Part shown: in pieces, positions 42,686 through 53,540 of the stretch | How positions within the stretch are numbered: position 1 is the first letter of the stretch | Layout: every line of letters starts with the position of its first letter | Source of the DNA: Callorhinus ursinus | Taxonomy: Eukaryota; Chordata; Mammalia; Carnivora; Otariidae | Reading direction: 5' to 3' | DNA length: 64,000 bases | Assembly: GCF_003265705.1 (NCBI RefSeq) | Contig: NW_020312904.1 | Span: forward strand, 2,357,138-2,421,137 | Translations under genes and position numbers: made by a program | The notes under the pieces: generated by a model | Seen by the model: only the letters and a program-made list of their open reading frames with translations | Told to the model about the DNA's origin: nothing | Databases searched by the model: none

Positions 42686-44624
42686 AGGGGAGCAGCGCGG
42701 AGAGCAGCTCTGTGAGGGAAGACATCCATTCCGCGATACCTCTAGGAGACCCACAGGGACACCAGCGACCTCCCAGCCAGTCCCAGAGCTGCAAGGAGCA
42801 TGGACCAGCAAGGATGCATCTCTGTCCTGCAAGAGCGTCCGGGTCACAGTGTGGTCAGGGCCTTGGCGGGCACACCAAGCCCCCAACAATGGGCACATGA
42901 GGCCACATCTGTGCAGTAATTTAGAAGTCACTGCAAACACCAGCAAGGTGGGGACGGCCTATGATGGGCCGGAAGAGGCAGGCTCAAATGGATCGTTTCC
43001 AGGGACAGCAGTGTTAAAATCTGCTATTTTGGGGCTATATCAGGAAATGAGGAGCCGCACGAGCAGGGCAGGGCAGGTAGGGAAGCCCAAGTCACGGGAC
43101 AATGTCTGTCCCCAGGGCCTCTGAAGGCCCCGACAGCAGATCCCTCGTGTGCTGGGGGCTGAGCGGGAGCCAGGGTCACCCCGTGCCTCAGGCTGTTTTC
43201 CCGGCCTCTCCAGAAACTTCGGGGAGCAGACAGACCTGGAAACGGTGCTCCGGCCCCCCTGAGATGCCCTCCCAGTTGGGTTCACTCCATACACTTCCCT
43301 GGTGCACGAGATCAAAGCAGACAAATGTTTCTATTAAAAACTCAAGGCAAGATGGAAAAGTGCATTCTCATCTGACACTTTCTCCTCTCTGGGGAATGTC
43401 TGCATTTCCTCTGTGTCCCCAGTTCACACACTAGCAGAGCCCGCTGAGCTGGCTGAGGGCCACTGGAGCAAAGGGTGAGCCCGCCAGGTGAAAGAGCCTT
43501 CCCCAAACCCCTGCTCTGCGATGACCCTGTCCTTCGTGTGTTATTTCAGGAAAGCTGGGGAGGTACCACTAAGCAAACATTACTATCCACAAATCCACGG
43601 GTCTGAAAACAAACTAGTCAGAAGGGTTCAGCACCTGTCCAGCCACTCAGGTGGGAAGAGGCAGAGGGACGCGCTGACCCCAGGTACCTACCATGACACA
43701 GCCAGGGGCTGTAGTCCCCCTGAGCCCACTGAGCAGGGAGCCCCCGTCACTGTGTGGGGAAGGGTCGGGAAGCCACCCACCCAGGACGGAGTCCAGTCTG
43801 GGCCTGCTTCAGGATCCAACAGTGAAGGCAGGAGGCTGAGAGCCGGCCCAGGGGGCACAGTCTGGGCAGAACTAAGCCCCATCCATGGGCTGAGGTCAAG
43901 CGAGGCCCACGGAGACTTCATGAGGATGCTGCAGGTGATGGACACAGCCAGAACTAACAGTCACTCCAAACCCACCCCTGATTAGAGTGGCCACACCCAG
44001 GTGGGAGGGAGCCAACACACCCCAGAATCTCAAGCTCAAGGGCTGAACACTTGTTGCTCCAGACCGTGAGCAATGGCAAGCAGGGTCCAAATCCCTGAGA
44101 AGCCCCAGCCAGATGGAAACCTCCTTTGGGCCAGCCCATGGGGCGGGGGGCTAGATGTTGTTAGGCAGCTGGGCTGTCCCCGGTGCAGGTGGGGGCTTCT
44201 GGGAGCCCCTGAGTCAAGAACATCGACGTCTGGTTTGTCGTACACCTCCGGGTCCCGAACTCTGGGGGTACCCAAGGGGGCATCCCTGAACGTTGGATGA
44301 ATGAGCGGATGGCTTCCCAGCCGATGCCACTGAGGGACCCCATCCAGAGCTGCAGGTCGGGAACTCTTAACCAAGGGATCAAACTCTCCCCCTCCCTGGG
44401 GACGGCCAGGGACGCGGTTACGAGGCTTCTGGAGGGCATGCTTCCCCCCAGGAGCAGTCAGCCTTGCTCAGCCGATAACACAAGCTCATCTTACTGGCTC
44501 CCCTACCCTCCCTACATCCCTCCCTACGTCCTGCCTGACCCCGGCTGCAGCGTCCTTTCATAAAACACAGTTCATAAGAGCCCTACCTCAGCTCTGCTCA
44601 GAGAAGCCAGGCTACGGCGGATGG
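42686..44624. other. Unique sequence
   Basis: No gene or clear repeat over nearly 2 kb. Frames up to 165 codons (42627-43124 and 43488-43985) have no recognisable domain and overlap frames on the other strand. Confidence 0.4.
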
Positions 44625-44760
44625 CCTTTATCTGCACCAGCACTGTATCTCCCCCAAGGGACAGTGAACTCCTTGCTGGCAGGCACCGCATCGTACCCAC
44701 GGGGAACCTTCTAGCACCTGACATCAGGCCCAGCCTAGAGCGTGGTCCACATGTGGTGTG
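44625..44760 (+). repeat. L2 3'-end fragment
   Basis: CCCCAAGGGACAGTGAACTCC, TTGCTGGCAGGCACCGC and CTAGCACCTGACATCAGG resemble the L2 3' end (TAGACTGTGAGCTCCTTGAGGGCAGG...AGCACCTGGCAC). Confidence 0.45.
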
Positions 44761-44884
44761 TGCTGGGCTGGCAGCACGCAGACTGATAGGGTGTCAGGTA
44801 GGACCGTCACAGGCAGAACGGGGTGTGGGAAAATTGAGGGCGGGGAGCCCCTCTGTTTCAAGGACTGATTGAGGTGCTCGCACC

Positions 44885-45035
44885 CCCGACATAGACGGTA
44901 GAATCATTCCCCTTTTACAAAGGAGATTGAGAGAGGTTTGCGTTTCCCCCACGGGCCACAGCAAGTGAAGGGGCAAATGAGCTTCAATCTCGCCTCTGTC
45001 TGCCTGCAAAGCCTGTGCCCTTAGCTGTGACATCA
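44885..45035 (-). repeat. MIR SINE
   Basis: CATTCCCCTTTTACAAAGGAG, ATTGAGAGAGGTTTGCG, GGGCCACAGCAAGTGAAGG and CTTCAATCTCGCCTCTGTC follow the reverse MIR consensus. Confidence 0.65.
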
Positions 45036-46373
45036 CAGCAGGGACCTGCCCGCTGCACACGGAAGCCTGCCATCCAAGTCACCAGCCTCCCATCCCAAAA
45101 GTCTGCACCTTCCTGGTTCTGGGCATCTTCCCTCAGATCCCCCAGCAGAACGGCAGCGGAGTGAGCCGAGAGCAGAGGCGCTGGGAAACAGGCGGTGAGC
45201 ATCAGGCAGCTTTCGTGGGGCTGATGGTTGTCGAGACCCACAGGCGAAAGGTAGCTGAAGACAAGCGAGGGGCACACGGGACACAGGGCGGCAGGAGGCT
45301 GTGCATCACGGCCCCACTGATGGGGAGGAGACAGGACCAGAACGCAGAGCAGCACCACTCAGCACGCAGCAGGGGTTTATCAGCACGCAGGCTGGAGGGG
45401 ACCGAGCTGTCCTTCGCGGAGCCCGCGGGGTCCTGCAGAGCTCCGCAGACATCATAAGGGACATGAGCGCTGGAAAGGCTCCCAGCCTCAAGGGCTCTGC
45501 GGGTCAAGTTGATCCTGACCACTGGGCTGGATGGTCACTGACTCTACGAGAAACACAGCGTTCTCAGCCAAAATCACAAGAGGTGAAAGGCAGCCAAGGC
45601 TGAATAGGCTGATCTGTATCCACAAAACTGACATTTGAGTCGCAGGATTGTTGGTGGAGGGAGGGAGCGCACACTCCAGGGGAGCTTCGAGCCCCATGAG
45701 GGGCCCATGGGCAGTGGCTCTGAAGCCCCCGCTCCCACCCACGGAGCTGAGCCCAGGAGGTCATACGGGATCCTGGATGCAGGCCACAGGAGGAAGGGGC
45801 CCACCCCAGAGAGAGTGGGCCCGACAGCCAGAGAGCAACCCCCAGCCATGATCCAGGAAGAAGCAGGCATCGCTCAGCCCCAGACCCTAGAGCAGACCAG
45901 AGCGGGCCACGTCCCACGGGCCGTGTCCCACAGGCCGCAAGCAGGCCACCGGCTGCTCTTATACCACCCCTGAGCTAAGAATGGCTTACGTGGTTGGACG
46001 CAGAAGAGGGAGGAGGCGGAGGGAGGGGGAGAGAAGGAAGAGAAACAGTGACCTGGGCCATGGGCAGCACGGAAAGACTGAACCTTACTGTCCGGCCCTT
46101 TAGCAAGTTTGCTGGCCCTGCTGCAGAGGTAGCAGGAGGCTCCTGCCAGCTTCCGCGCGTCGGCTTTAGCGGCTGGAGGCCTGTGGGCCAGAACTAAGTC
46201 CAGCAACCCCCGCAAGGGCTGGCCAGCCCCTTCCGAGGTGTGCAGCTCGGGACTGGGGTGAGGCACTTGGGAGCCTGCCCTTCATTCGTTCCACATCAGA
46301 CTCAAGGTTGAGGTGCAGACCCTAGAGCAGCGTCTGCAGGGAACGTTCCATGGTGGTGGACCTGGTCCAGATC
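45036..46373. other. Unique sequence
   Basis: No gene or clear repeat. A purine-rich patch lies at 46000-46050. Confidence 0.4.
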
Positions 46374-46531
46374 GGGGCTGTCCAAAGGCGCAGCCACAAG
46401 CCTCCCATGGCTACAAGGCGCTTGAAATGCGGCAGGTGTACCTGAGAAATTTTTTTAAATTAAAATTGCATTTTAATCGACTTAAACTCAACTAGCCGCA
46501 CACAGATGGAGGAGCTGCGTGGGACAGCACC
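46374..46531 (+). repeat. Short hAT-type DNA transposon relic
   Basis: GGGGCTGTCCAAAGGCGCAG at the left and GTGGGACAGCACC at the right form an inverted terminal pair. Between them CATGGCTACAAGGCGCTTG, AAATGCGGCAGG and TAAACTCAACTAGCCGC follow a common mammalian MER/hAT consensus (TGGCTATTGAGCACTTGAAATGTGGC). Non-autonomous. Confidence 0.6.
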
Positions 46532-46584
46532 ACCTGGAGCCAGGCCACTGCACGTCACATCCCAGCTGTGACTCTTCCTGTGGA

Positions 46585-46930
46585 CAACCTCAGGTACCCT
46601 GCTTAGCCCTGCCGTGCCTCGGTTTACCAGGTTTGACCTCAGGTACCCTGCTTAGCCCTGCCGTGCCTCGGTTTACCAGGTTTGACCTCAGATACCCTGC
46701 TTAGCCCTGCCGTGCCTCGGTTTACCAGGTTTGACCTAGATACCCTGCTTAGCCCTGCTGTGCCTCGGTTTACAGGGTTGACCTNNNNNNNNNNTGTGCC
46801 TCGGTTTACAGGGTTGACCTCAGATACCCTGCTTAGCTCTGGCATGCCTCAGTTTACCAGGCTTGACCTCAGATATCCTGCTTAGCTCTGCCGTGCCTCA
46901 GTTTACCAGGTTTGACCTCAGATATCCTGC
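46585..46930 (+). repeat. 49-bp minisatellite derived from a MIR core
   Basis: Units start TACCCTGCTTAGCCCTGCC, continue GTGCCTCGGTTTACCAGG and end TTTGACCTCAG. Starts fall near 46594, 46643, 46692 and 46740, with further copies after the gap. Each unit is a version of MIR core text (TGACCTTGGGCAAGTCACTT...TGTGCCTCAGTTTCC). The last copies are closest to a single MIR that continues into its native 3' part. Confidence 0.85.
46785..46794. other. Assembly gap (10 N)
   Basis: Exactly ten Ns. The 26 bases left of the gap (46759-46784) are identical to the 26 right of it (46795-46820), including a variant (TTTACAGGGTTGACC) found in no other copy, so both sides probably represent the same bases. 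Confidence 0.95.
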
Positions 46931-47124
46931 CTAGCCAAAATGTGCCTCCTTCTTCTCTTCTGTGGAATGGAGATTATAATGGCACCTGCCCAGGGGTTTG
47001 CTTTGCCAAGTTGGTGAGGCAATTTATGTAAGGCACTCCAAACTGGTGCAGCACCCAGGGGTCCTCCAGAAGCTACAGTGCTGATGGCTGCCCTTCCACC
47101 TAGACACACAGGGTGAAACGACAA

Positions 47125-47545
47125 AGCAAGCCGTGTCCCTTTCTCGTGGAACTTCATAGGTTAGGAAGGGAGCCAGATGCCAGTCTGATCAAAGTGCAAA
47201 CAGATGTCAAGTGTTAACAGAGACAGGGCTCTGGGAAGGACATCTGGGGGTGGGGGCGGCCAAGTCAGGGGTGGAAAATGTTCCTAAGGAAGTCATGTTT
47301 GAGTGGAGACCCAAGGAGTGGAGAGGAGTCCTGAGACCAAGAGGAAAAAGGGAGTGCAAACAAGATGTGCACAGGTCCTGTGGTTGGGGGGACCACCACC
47401 CGCCGGGGACAGCCAGCACTACTGGGGAGCAGGGAGCACTGGCTGAGGTGGGGGATGAGGCCGGAGACGGGGTTGCACTACACCCAGCAGGTCTCAGGGC
47501 CACGCAAGGATGCTGTCTTTCATCCTAAGTGCCACGAGGAGACAC
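47125..47545 (-). repeat. L2 LINE fragment, reverse
   Basis: CTCGTGGAACTTCATAGGTTAG, GGGCTCTGGGAAGGACATCTG, AAGGAAGTCATGTTTGAGTGG, AGACCCAAGGAGTGGAG, GGAGTGCAAACAAGATGTGC and CATCCTAAGTGCCACGAGG follow the reverse complement of L2 (GGAAGGCCTCTCTGAGGAGGTGACATTTGAGC... order). Confidence 0.7.
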
Positions 47546-48330
47546 TCAAGGTCTCCGGGACCAGGGCTCCCAACCCTAGTGCCCCTTCATTGATGTGCCA
47601 GGAATCCTCTCTCCAGGTGAAGACCTTAGGACACCAATGTGCATCTGTCCTTTCCCCAGATGTCACCTCTACTCTTGGCACTGAGGCTGAGAACTCACAG
47701 GGAGCTCGGAGGGTGGGCCCTGGCAGGAGGCACCGGACTGCGGCCTGTCTGACCCCCCTGCAACCCTCAGGCCCTATGGATCCAGCATCACCGACCACTG
47801 CTCCTGCCCAGCACCCAGAGCTGGGTTTGAAGGCTCTGCTGTGCGTGGCCTGGAGGACACGCAGGACCACATGAGTGGGGGGACTCCCTTCACCCTGGGC
47901 ATGGGGAGATGCTCACAGGCCTGGAGCTGTGCCCATAGTCCCTCCTCATTCACCAGGACGACTCCCCTGCCTCCAGGAAGCTCTAGGGTCCCTTAGCACC
48001 CGGCAGCCTGTCCTTGCTGGGAGAGGGTTCCTGCGTCCTGCATGCTGGCTCCTGATGCTGCAGCACCAAGAGCACTCAGCGCAGCTGATGGGGTTTCCAC
48101 AGGGGACCAGCGCATGGATCTGACCAAGAAAGTGCAGACAAGCATATGCCTGTGGTCCTGCACTGGCCACAGCTTGCTTGGGAGTCCTGGCCCCTGAGGA
48201 TGGCAGCCCACTGGGCATCTCAGTCCCCTCTCCTCAATTCTGGGGAGATCAGTGACACAGTGTGGCTGTGCAGCCCTGGGTGCCCCTTGAAAGGGCTCTG
48301 CTGGGTCATGACCAGACCCCATGGTCAGGC
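47546..48330. other. Unique sequence
   Basis: No gene or repeat recognised. Confidence 0.4.
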
Positions 48331-48567
48331 TACGTGTGTACAGGTATGTGTGCATGCGTGTGTGCGCATGCACAAGTGTACACGTGTATGCCTGATGCCT
48401 TGTGTGTGTGTGCATGTGTGTGTAAGTGTGAATGTGAGCACATGCATGAGTGTGTGCACGTGTGAGCAGGACTCGTGTGCCCGTGTGTGCGTGCGCATGT
48501 GTGTAAGCACACGTGTGAGTGTGACTGAGTGTGCCCATGTGTGTGAGGTGTATGCGTGTGTACACTG
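48331..48567. repeat. Imperfect (TG)n tract with Z-DNA character
   Basis: About 237 bases of TG-dominated alternating purine/pyrimidine sequence with many CG, CATG and TGCGCATG steps (for example GTGTGCGCATGCAC). Frames through it give Cys/Val or His/Thr runs and are not genes. Confidence 0.9.
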
Positions 48568-48634
48568 GCCTGGTTTGGATCGGAAAAGGCAGGGTAAGGA
48601 AAACCCTTGAGAAAGGATTCTAAACATTTGTGGC
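48568..48634. other. Unique sequence
   Basis: Short spacer; nothing recognised. Confidence 0.3.
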
Positions 48635-48740
48635 ATCTGATGCCCCCATAATTACAGTCCTCGTCAAGTCCACGGTCAGCAAAAAGTTTTTCTTCAACAT
48701 GAATAATTGTGGTTTAATGTTATTGAATAAGAAGGCACGG
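48635..48740. promoter_or_regulatory. Short AT-rich block
   Basis: CATAATTACAG, CATGAATAATTGTGG and TTTAATGTTATTGAATAAG within 100 bases of unique DNA. A small candidate element; weak evidence. Confidence 0.25.
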
Positions 48741-49284
48741 AAGCCCTTGATTTTCTGACTTCCTCTGCTTTGTGTTTGTCCTGGTTTCGGGGATCTCGGG
48801 GCCAGAGGAAGCGGGCGGCCGGCGGTCTGGGAGCCTCACTCCGGTACAACTCCAGTACTGCGTCTCACAGGTCCTCCCCCTCGAGATTCCTCTTCCCGCC
48901 CCCGTCCCTCCCCGGAGGCCTCTCCAGAAGGCTCCAGGCGGACAGTGGCCTCTCCTCCCGGGAGCCCTCGCAGAGCTTTCTGACCAGCACACAGCCCTGC
49001 AGAAAGGGGACGCTGTGGGGACAGAGCCACCACGCTAGAGCTGGGGGCCGCAAGAGGCACCTGGCCAGCTCGCTTCCAGCTGCCTCACCTGTAAACCCCA
49101 CGGGTGGAACGGACGGCTCAGCAGGCACTTGTGGGCTGCTCTTGGGGAAGCAGGCGTTGGCGGCAGCCGAGTATTTGTGCCAGTGCCCCTTTGTCAAGCC
49201 CAGGGCACACGCACACCCACTGCACATCAGCACCCCTCCTGGGGCAGCAGGGGAGCCCCCCCGGATGGGTCAGTTCCTCTTGTT
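48741..49284. other. GC-rich unique sequence
   Basis: No gene or repeat. A 173-codon frame (48770-49291, plus) overlaps frames in other phases and shows no domain. Confidence 0.4.
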
Positions 49285-49705
49285 GCAATAACACACACAC
49301 ACGTGAGAAATGAGACGTGAGAAGTGAGAAATGGGTCTCACGGGGCTCACGTCACGTTGCTGGCAGGGCTGCCTTCCCTCTGGAGGCTCCCGGGGACGAT
49401 CCCTTTCTTTGCCTTTTCCAGGTTCAGGAGGCACCCTCATTCCTTGCTGCTGGCCCCTTCCATCCTCAAAACCAGCAAGAGCAGGTGGAGTCTCTGCGCA
49501 TCTCTCTCTGACCCTGACCCTCTCTCTTATTAGGATCTTGGTTGCATGGACCTAGCTGGGGAATCCCATCTAGGGTCAGCTGGCTGGCAACTCCAATTCC
49601 ATCCGTTACCATAATTCCCCTTTGTCCTGTGAACGCAAGTTCATGGGGTCCAGGCGTGAGGACATGGACTCCTTCAGGGGTGTCATTCTACTGACCATAC
49701 CAACA
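49285..49705 (-). mobile_element. MLT1-type MaLR LTR, reverse
   Basis: GGCTGCCTTCCCTCTGGAGGC, CTCCCGGGGACGATCCC, TTTGCCTTTTCCAGG, CATTCCTTGCTGCTGGCCCC, TCCATCCTCAAAACCAGC, CTGACCCTGACCCTC, TCTTATTAGGATCTTGG, GGCGTGAGGACATGGAC and GGTGTCATTCTACTGACC follow the reverse MLT1 consensus. Confidence 0.85.
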
Positions 49706-49959
49706 CTCATCCCCTCCAAGCAGGGCATTTTCCATTGCATCCAGTAACGTTGGAAAGGAAGCAAAGCTTTCAACTGCCGATTTTCTAGACCTCTCGGCAC
49801 CTACCACCTACCCTGCGCTCAGGAGTTCCCTCAAAACTTCAATCCATGGGACAGACCTGAGCAGGGCTCCATGAGTTGCAGGATGAGGAAAGACAGCCCA
49901 GTCTCCCGCAGCACTCCGAACACCAGGCAGAGGCCATGCGCACAGTTCATCCTCCTAGG
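49706..49959. other. Unique sequence
   Basis: No gene or repeat recognised. Confidence 0.35.
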
Positions 49960-50055
49960 ATCTGAGGAGGCTCATGGAGCTTAACTCGCTGCCCAAGGTC
50001 ACACAGCCAACAGGTAGAGACTTGGATTCAAAAGCAGGCACCAGCAGGAGACCCC
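49960..50055 (-). repeat. MIR SINE fragment
   Basis: CTGAGGAGGCTCATGGAGC, TTAACTCGCTGCCCAAGGTC, ACACAGCCAACAGG and GACTTGGATTCAAAAGC follow the reverse MIR (GGTTAAGTAACTTGCCCAAGGTCACACAGC...). Confidence 0.7.
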
Positions 50056-50609
50056 GCTGGGTGAAGAGGTGGCCCCGTGTGGAGGCGCTGGGTCGCAGGA
50101 CCCGGAAGGTTTTCGCATGTTTCATTGGGATACATGCCCTCCACAGATGGAATCAAGGCTCTTAGCATTTAGCATCCCCCCTCATTCCCTCGCCCCCTGT
50201 CAGCTGCATCGCTAGGCCCTTTGTCCACAAAATAGAATTATACCGCACTTATTTGCAGCAGATGGAAGGTATGGCCAGACCATGATGTGATCAATGCTTT
50301 AACGCGCCCACAAGAGGAAGTTTAGCTGCAGACTACCAGCCAGGGGCTGAGAGCCTTCACCCAGCCAGGCTCCTGGGGTGGGTGTCGCTTTGCCTGAGGG
50401 TGCCCGGAGCCCTCATCAAGGCTGGGCTCAGAGGAAATCCAGGGCTCAGAGCTTCAGGCCCTGGCCTGGTCTCATGGAAGATATTTTGGACACTTAAATC
50501 CCAGCTACATCCCAATGTCCCCAAAATAACCACCAGCAGCCACTTCTGAAAGCACTCGCCGCTCAGTTTCCAATCAAGCTACTGCCATCTGACAGCTGGC
50601 TGGAAGGGA
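50056..50609. other. Unique sequence
   Basis: No gene or repeat recognised. AT-richer pocket near 50225-50300. Confidence 0.4.
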
Positions 50610-50800
50610 GGAGGTGCACGGGCCGTGGGGCAGTTTGGGGCCTGGGTGGACCTGGTTTCGCATCCAGGTTCTGCCGCTTGCCAGAAAATCCCTGGATGCC
50701 TCTGAGCTCCCATTTTCCTCGTCAGCCATGTAAGGGCCCAACGCTGTTTCATGGTTAAATAAAATATTCAAGACCATGTTCAAGGCTTTGCCACTTAAAG
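50610..50800 (+). repeat. MIR SINE
   Basis: GGGCCTGGGTGGACCTGGTTTCG, CATCCAGGTTCTGCCGCTTGCC, CTCCCATTTTCCTCGTCAGCC, GTTTCATGGTTAAATAAAAT and AAGGCTTTGCCAC follow the sense MIR. Confidence 0.7.
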
Positions 50801-51309
50801 CTTCTGGTGAGAGCTGTTCTGTGATGGGGAGGGAAAATGGGGGTCCCTGACACATCAATTCACCTTTGAAGACCAGGGCTGCCTGGCTTCAGAAAGGATA
50901 CTTCCAGCCCTGGGCACAGATGTCCCTTTTCTCACACCTGTCCCATCTTCTCCCTGCGCTGATTCTAAGACCAGCCTCAGGCTTCAACTCGGGGCTCAGC
51001 TCTGGGGCCTCAGTGTTCCTTGAACGCCCCCACCCCCACCCTGGCCACATGGGTGCCACGTCCCACCCACCCCTTAAGATGAGCCAGAGAATCCAGTCCT
51101 GCTGAGAGAGATAAGGTCTGTCTCCCACCTGGGCCCTCCTGCTCTGCCTGCCCCGAGTGTCAGGCCCCAGCTCGTCCCACCTGCAGCACCCCTGAGCCCC
51201 ATCAGAGCCTCCCTCTGAGGCTCAGTAAGAAGCAGGGGCTGCCCTTCTCTTATTCCCCAGAATTACTGATGATGAGCCCGGAACCTCAGCCCTCTCAGCC
51301 CTGCCTTAG
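50801..51309. other. Unique sequence
   Basis: No gene or repeat recognised. Confidence 0.4.
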
Positions 51310-51388
51310 CTCATGTGCAAGCTCAGGCAAGCCCTTCTCCTTACTGGGCTTCAGTTTATCTAATTTTTAAAATTAAAAGGTAGGCTAA
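51310..51388 (+). repeat. MIR SINE fragment
   Basis: CTCAGGCAAGCCCTTCTCC, TTACTGGGCTTCAGTTTATC and TAATTTTTAAAATTAAAAGG are the MIR core (GGGCAAGTCACTTAACC...GGGCCTCAGTTTCCTCATC...). Confidence 0.6.
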
Positions 51389-51390
51389 GG

Positions 51391-52168
51391 CAGTGGCTCT
51401 CACCCTGGCTGCACATTACCATCAATTCAGGAGCTTCAAGAAACAAGAAACCAAACAGGGCCATGTTCGTCCTGACCAGAACCAGATCAAAATCTCTTGC
51501 ATCTTGCACTCTGAGTGGATCTTTGAGTCACACATGGTTTTATAACATCATGCACTCACCACTTGGAAACTGTCACTTCACTGAGCCATGCAGATCTCCT
51601 AAATGTCGATATATTTCATTATTCAGTATCGAGAAGTCACATTTATTAATAGCACCATTAATCTCATCAGAGAAGTCTTAGAGCGCTGGGACACTGGTGA
51701 GCTCACGGTAGCAGATGCAAGTGTTATGAAATCCTAATTTTCATTTGAAAATTCAAAGTTTATCAATATTATTACAATTAATATTGTCAGTTGTTTTCCT
51801 TGAAGTGACAAGCGCGCTTCTTTCATTTTTGAGAAAATGTCTGCTGAGCACACAAGAGTGAGTGATCATAATTTGTCTGTCAGTTGTTCTTTCAAGAAAA
51901 GACAGTGTTCCGTGAACATGGGAGCCAATTTAGTTCACAACTCAAGTGCCATTGTATTCAGCGTGAAGCAGGAGTGTTCGGCGTGCACTTCCCAATCGGT
52001 CACACGAAATAGTCACACCATGTGTACCCAAGGATTGAGACTAAATAAAACTAGCAGTTTCTCCTGCTTCGTTAAGGACATTCTTGAGTGAAACTGACAG
52101 TTTCATTTTACTATGAATGTTTGGAGGCACAGAATACAACAACTGTTCATCAGAATTGAGAATCACTA
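51391..52168 (+). mobile_element. Putative hAT-Charlie-like DNA transposon relic
   Basis: The left end CAGTGGCTCTCACCCTGGC, then GCTGCACATTACCATCAATTC and ATCAAAATCTCTTGC, matches a common hAT/MER end. The right end TGAGAATCACTA (52157-52168) is its imperfect inverted partner. The 780 bases may be one old element with AT-rich internal sequence, or a short element plus unique DNA. Target duplications are not preserved. Confidence 0.4.
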
Positions 52169-52329
52169 CCAGGATTCATTCAAGGGCATTAGCAGTTTTA
52201 TCCATGATTATTTTTATACTTTAAATTCAAATGCAGTTCAGTGAAGAACATAATTAATACCTCAACAGGTGGACCCTATAGAAACGTCTAGGGGAATCTC
52301 CCACACATCTGCCAACCAGACTTAGAGGC
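52169..52329. other. Unique sequence
   Basis: Nothing recognised before the L1 block. Confidence 0.3.
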
Positions 52330-52378
52330 TTGCTGCTGGAATCCAAAGATGGTTCAACATATGAAAATAATCAATGTA

Positions 52379-52591
52379 GATGGACTCTGAAAAACAAACT
52401 GAGGGTTCTAGAGGGTAGGGGGTAGGGGGATGGGTTAGCCTGGTGATGGGTATTGAGGAGGGCACGTTCTGCATGGAGCACTGGGTGTTATGAACAAACA
52501 ATGAATCATGGAACACTGCACCAAAAACTAATGATGTAATATATGGTGATTAACATAACAATAAAAAATTTAAAAAAAAAGAAAAGAAAAG
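52379..52591 (+). mobile_element. Carnivoran L1 3'-end insertion
   Basis: GGACTCTGAAAAACAAACTG, TAGCCTGGTGATGGGTATTG, GCATGGAGCACTGGGTG, AATCATGGAACACTGCACC and AATAAAAAATTT plus an A-rich tail. A 10-bp target duplication AATCAATGTA lies at 52369-52378 and 52592-52601. It is nested inside the older L1 and shares its sequence with 33270-33480. Confidence 0.9.
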
Positions 52592-53350
52592 AATCAATGT
52601 AATACACAACATTAACAGAATAAAGGGTGAAAAAATGACATGATCATCTCATGATACAGAAAAAGCATTTGACAAAATTCAAAGCCCTTTGGTGATAAAA
52701 ATATTCCCAAAATTAGAAAGAGAAGGAAATTACCTCCACTCAACATAATAAAAGCCATATATGAAAAACCCACAGCAAATTTACACTTAATGGTGAAAGA
52801 CTAAGATCAGGGACAAGGCAAGGATGCCCACGTTCATCAGAGTGCATTCAACAGAGTACTAGAAGTTCTAGCCAGAGCAATTAGGCAAGAAAACATAAAT
52901 AAAAGATATTCAAATGGGAAAAGAAGAAGTAAAATTATCTCTGTAATTTTAAATAAAATTAAACTAAAATACAATAAAATCATCTGCAGATGGTATAATC
53001 TCATAGGTAGAAAACCCTAAAGATTCCACACAAAAAAAACTCTTGGAACAAATAAATGAATTTAACAAAGTAGCAGGAGAGAAAGTCAACCCACAGAAAT
53101 CAGTTGCATTTCTATACACTAACAATGAATAATCCAAAAAGGTAATTACTAAAACAATTCTATTTACAATAGCATCAAAAAGGATAAAACACTCAGGAAT
53201 TAATTTAACCAAGGAGGTGAAAGACTTGTACAAAGAAAACTACAAAACATTGCTGAAAAAATTAGAGATGATATAAAAAATGCCATTTTCACAGATTGGA
53301 AGAGCTAATATTTTTAAGTTGTCAATACTCTTCAAAGAAATCACAGACTC

Positions 53351-53540
53351 GGGGCGCCTGGGTGGCTCAGATGGTTAAGCATCTGCCTTCGGCTCAGGTC
53401 ATGATCCCGAGGTCCTGGGATCGAGTCCCGCATCAGGCTCCCTGCTCGGCAGGGAGTCTGCTTCTTCCTCTAACCCCCCCTCCCATGCTCTCTCTCTCTC
53501 TCATTCTCCCTCTCTAATAAATAAATAAAATCTTTAAAAA
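53351..53540 (+). mobile_element. CanSINE 5, no target duplication
   Basis: Complete head GGGGCGCCTGGGTGGCTCAG, CTGCCTTCGGCTCAGGTC, GGTCCTGGGATCGAGTCCCG (B box), CTCCCTGCTCGGCAGGGAG, CT-rich body, TAATAAATAAATAAAATC and tail. No flanking duplication is seen, and the L1 text on its two sides is not contiguous, so the insertion coincides with a deletion. Confidence 0.95.

Larger units (their letters stand above)
46532..47075 (+). repeat. MIR SINE hosting a minisatellite
   Basis: The 5' part (TCACATCCCAGCTGTGACTC) and the 3' part (TGTGGAATGGAGATTATAATG, GGCACCTGCCCAGGGG, GTTGGTGAGGCAATTTATG, TAAGGCACTCC) are those of a MIR. The core between them has been multiplied into the tandem array at 46585-46930. 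Confidence 0.75.

Noticed and set aside
48325..48636. His/Thr-rich frames in the TG tract
   Set aside because: They are translations of simple repeat.
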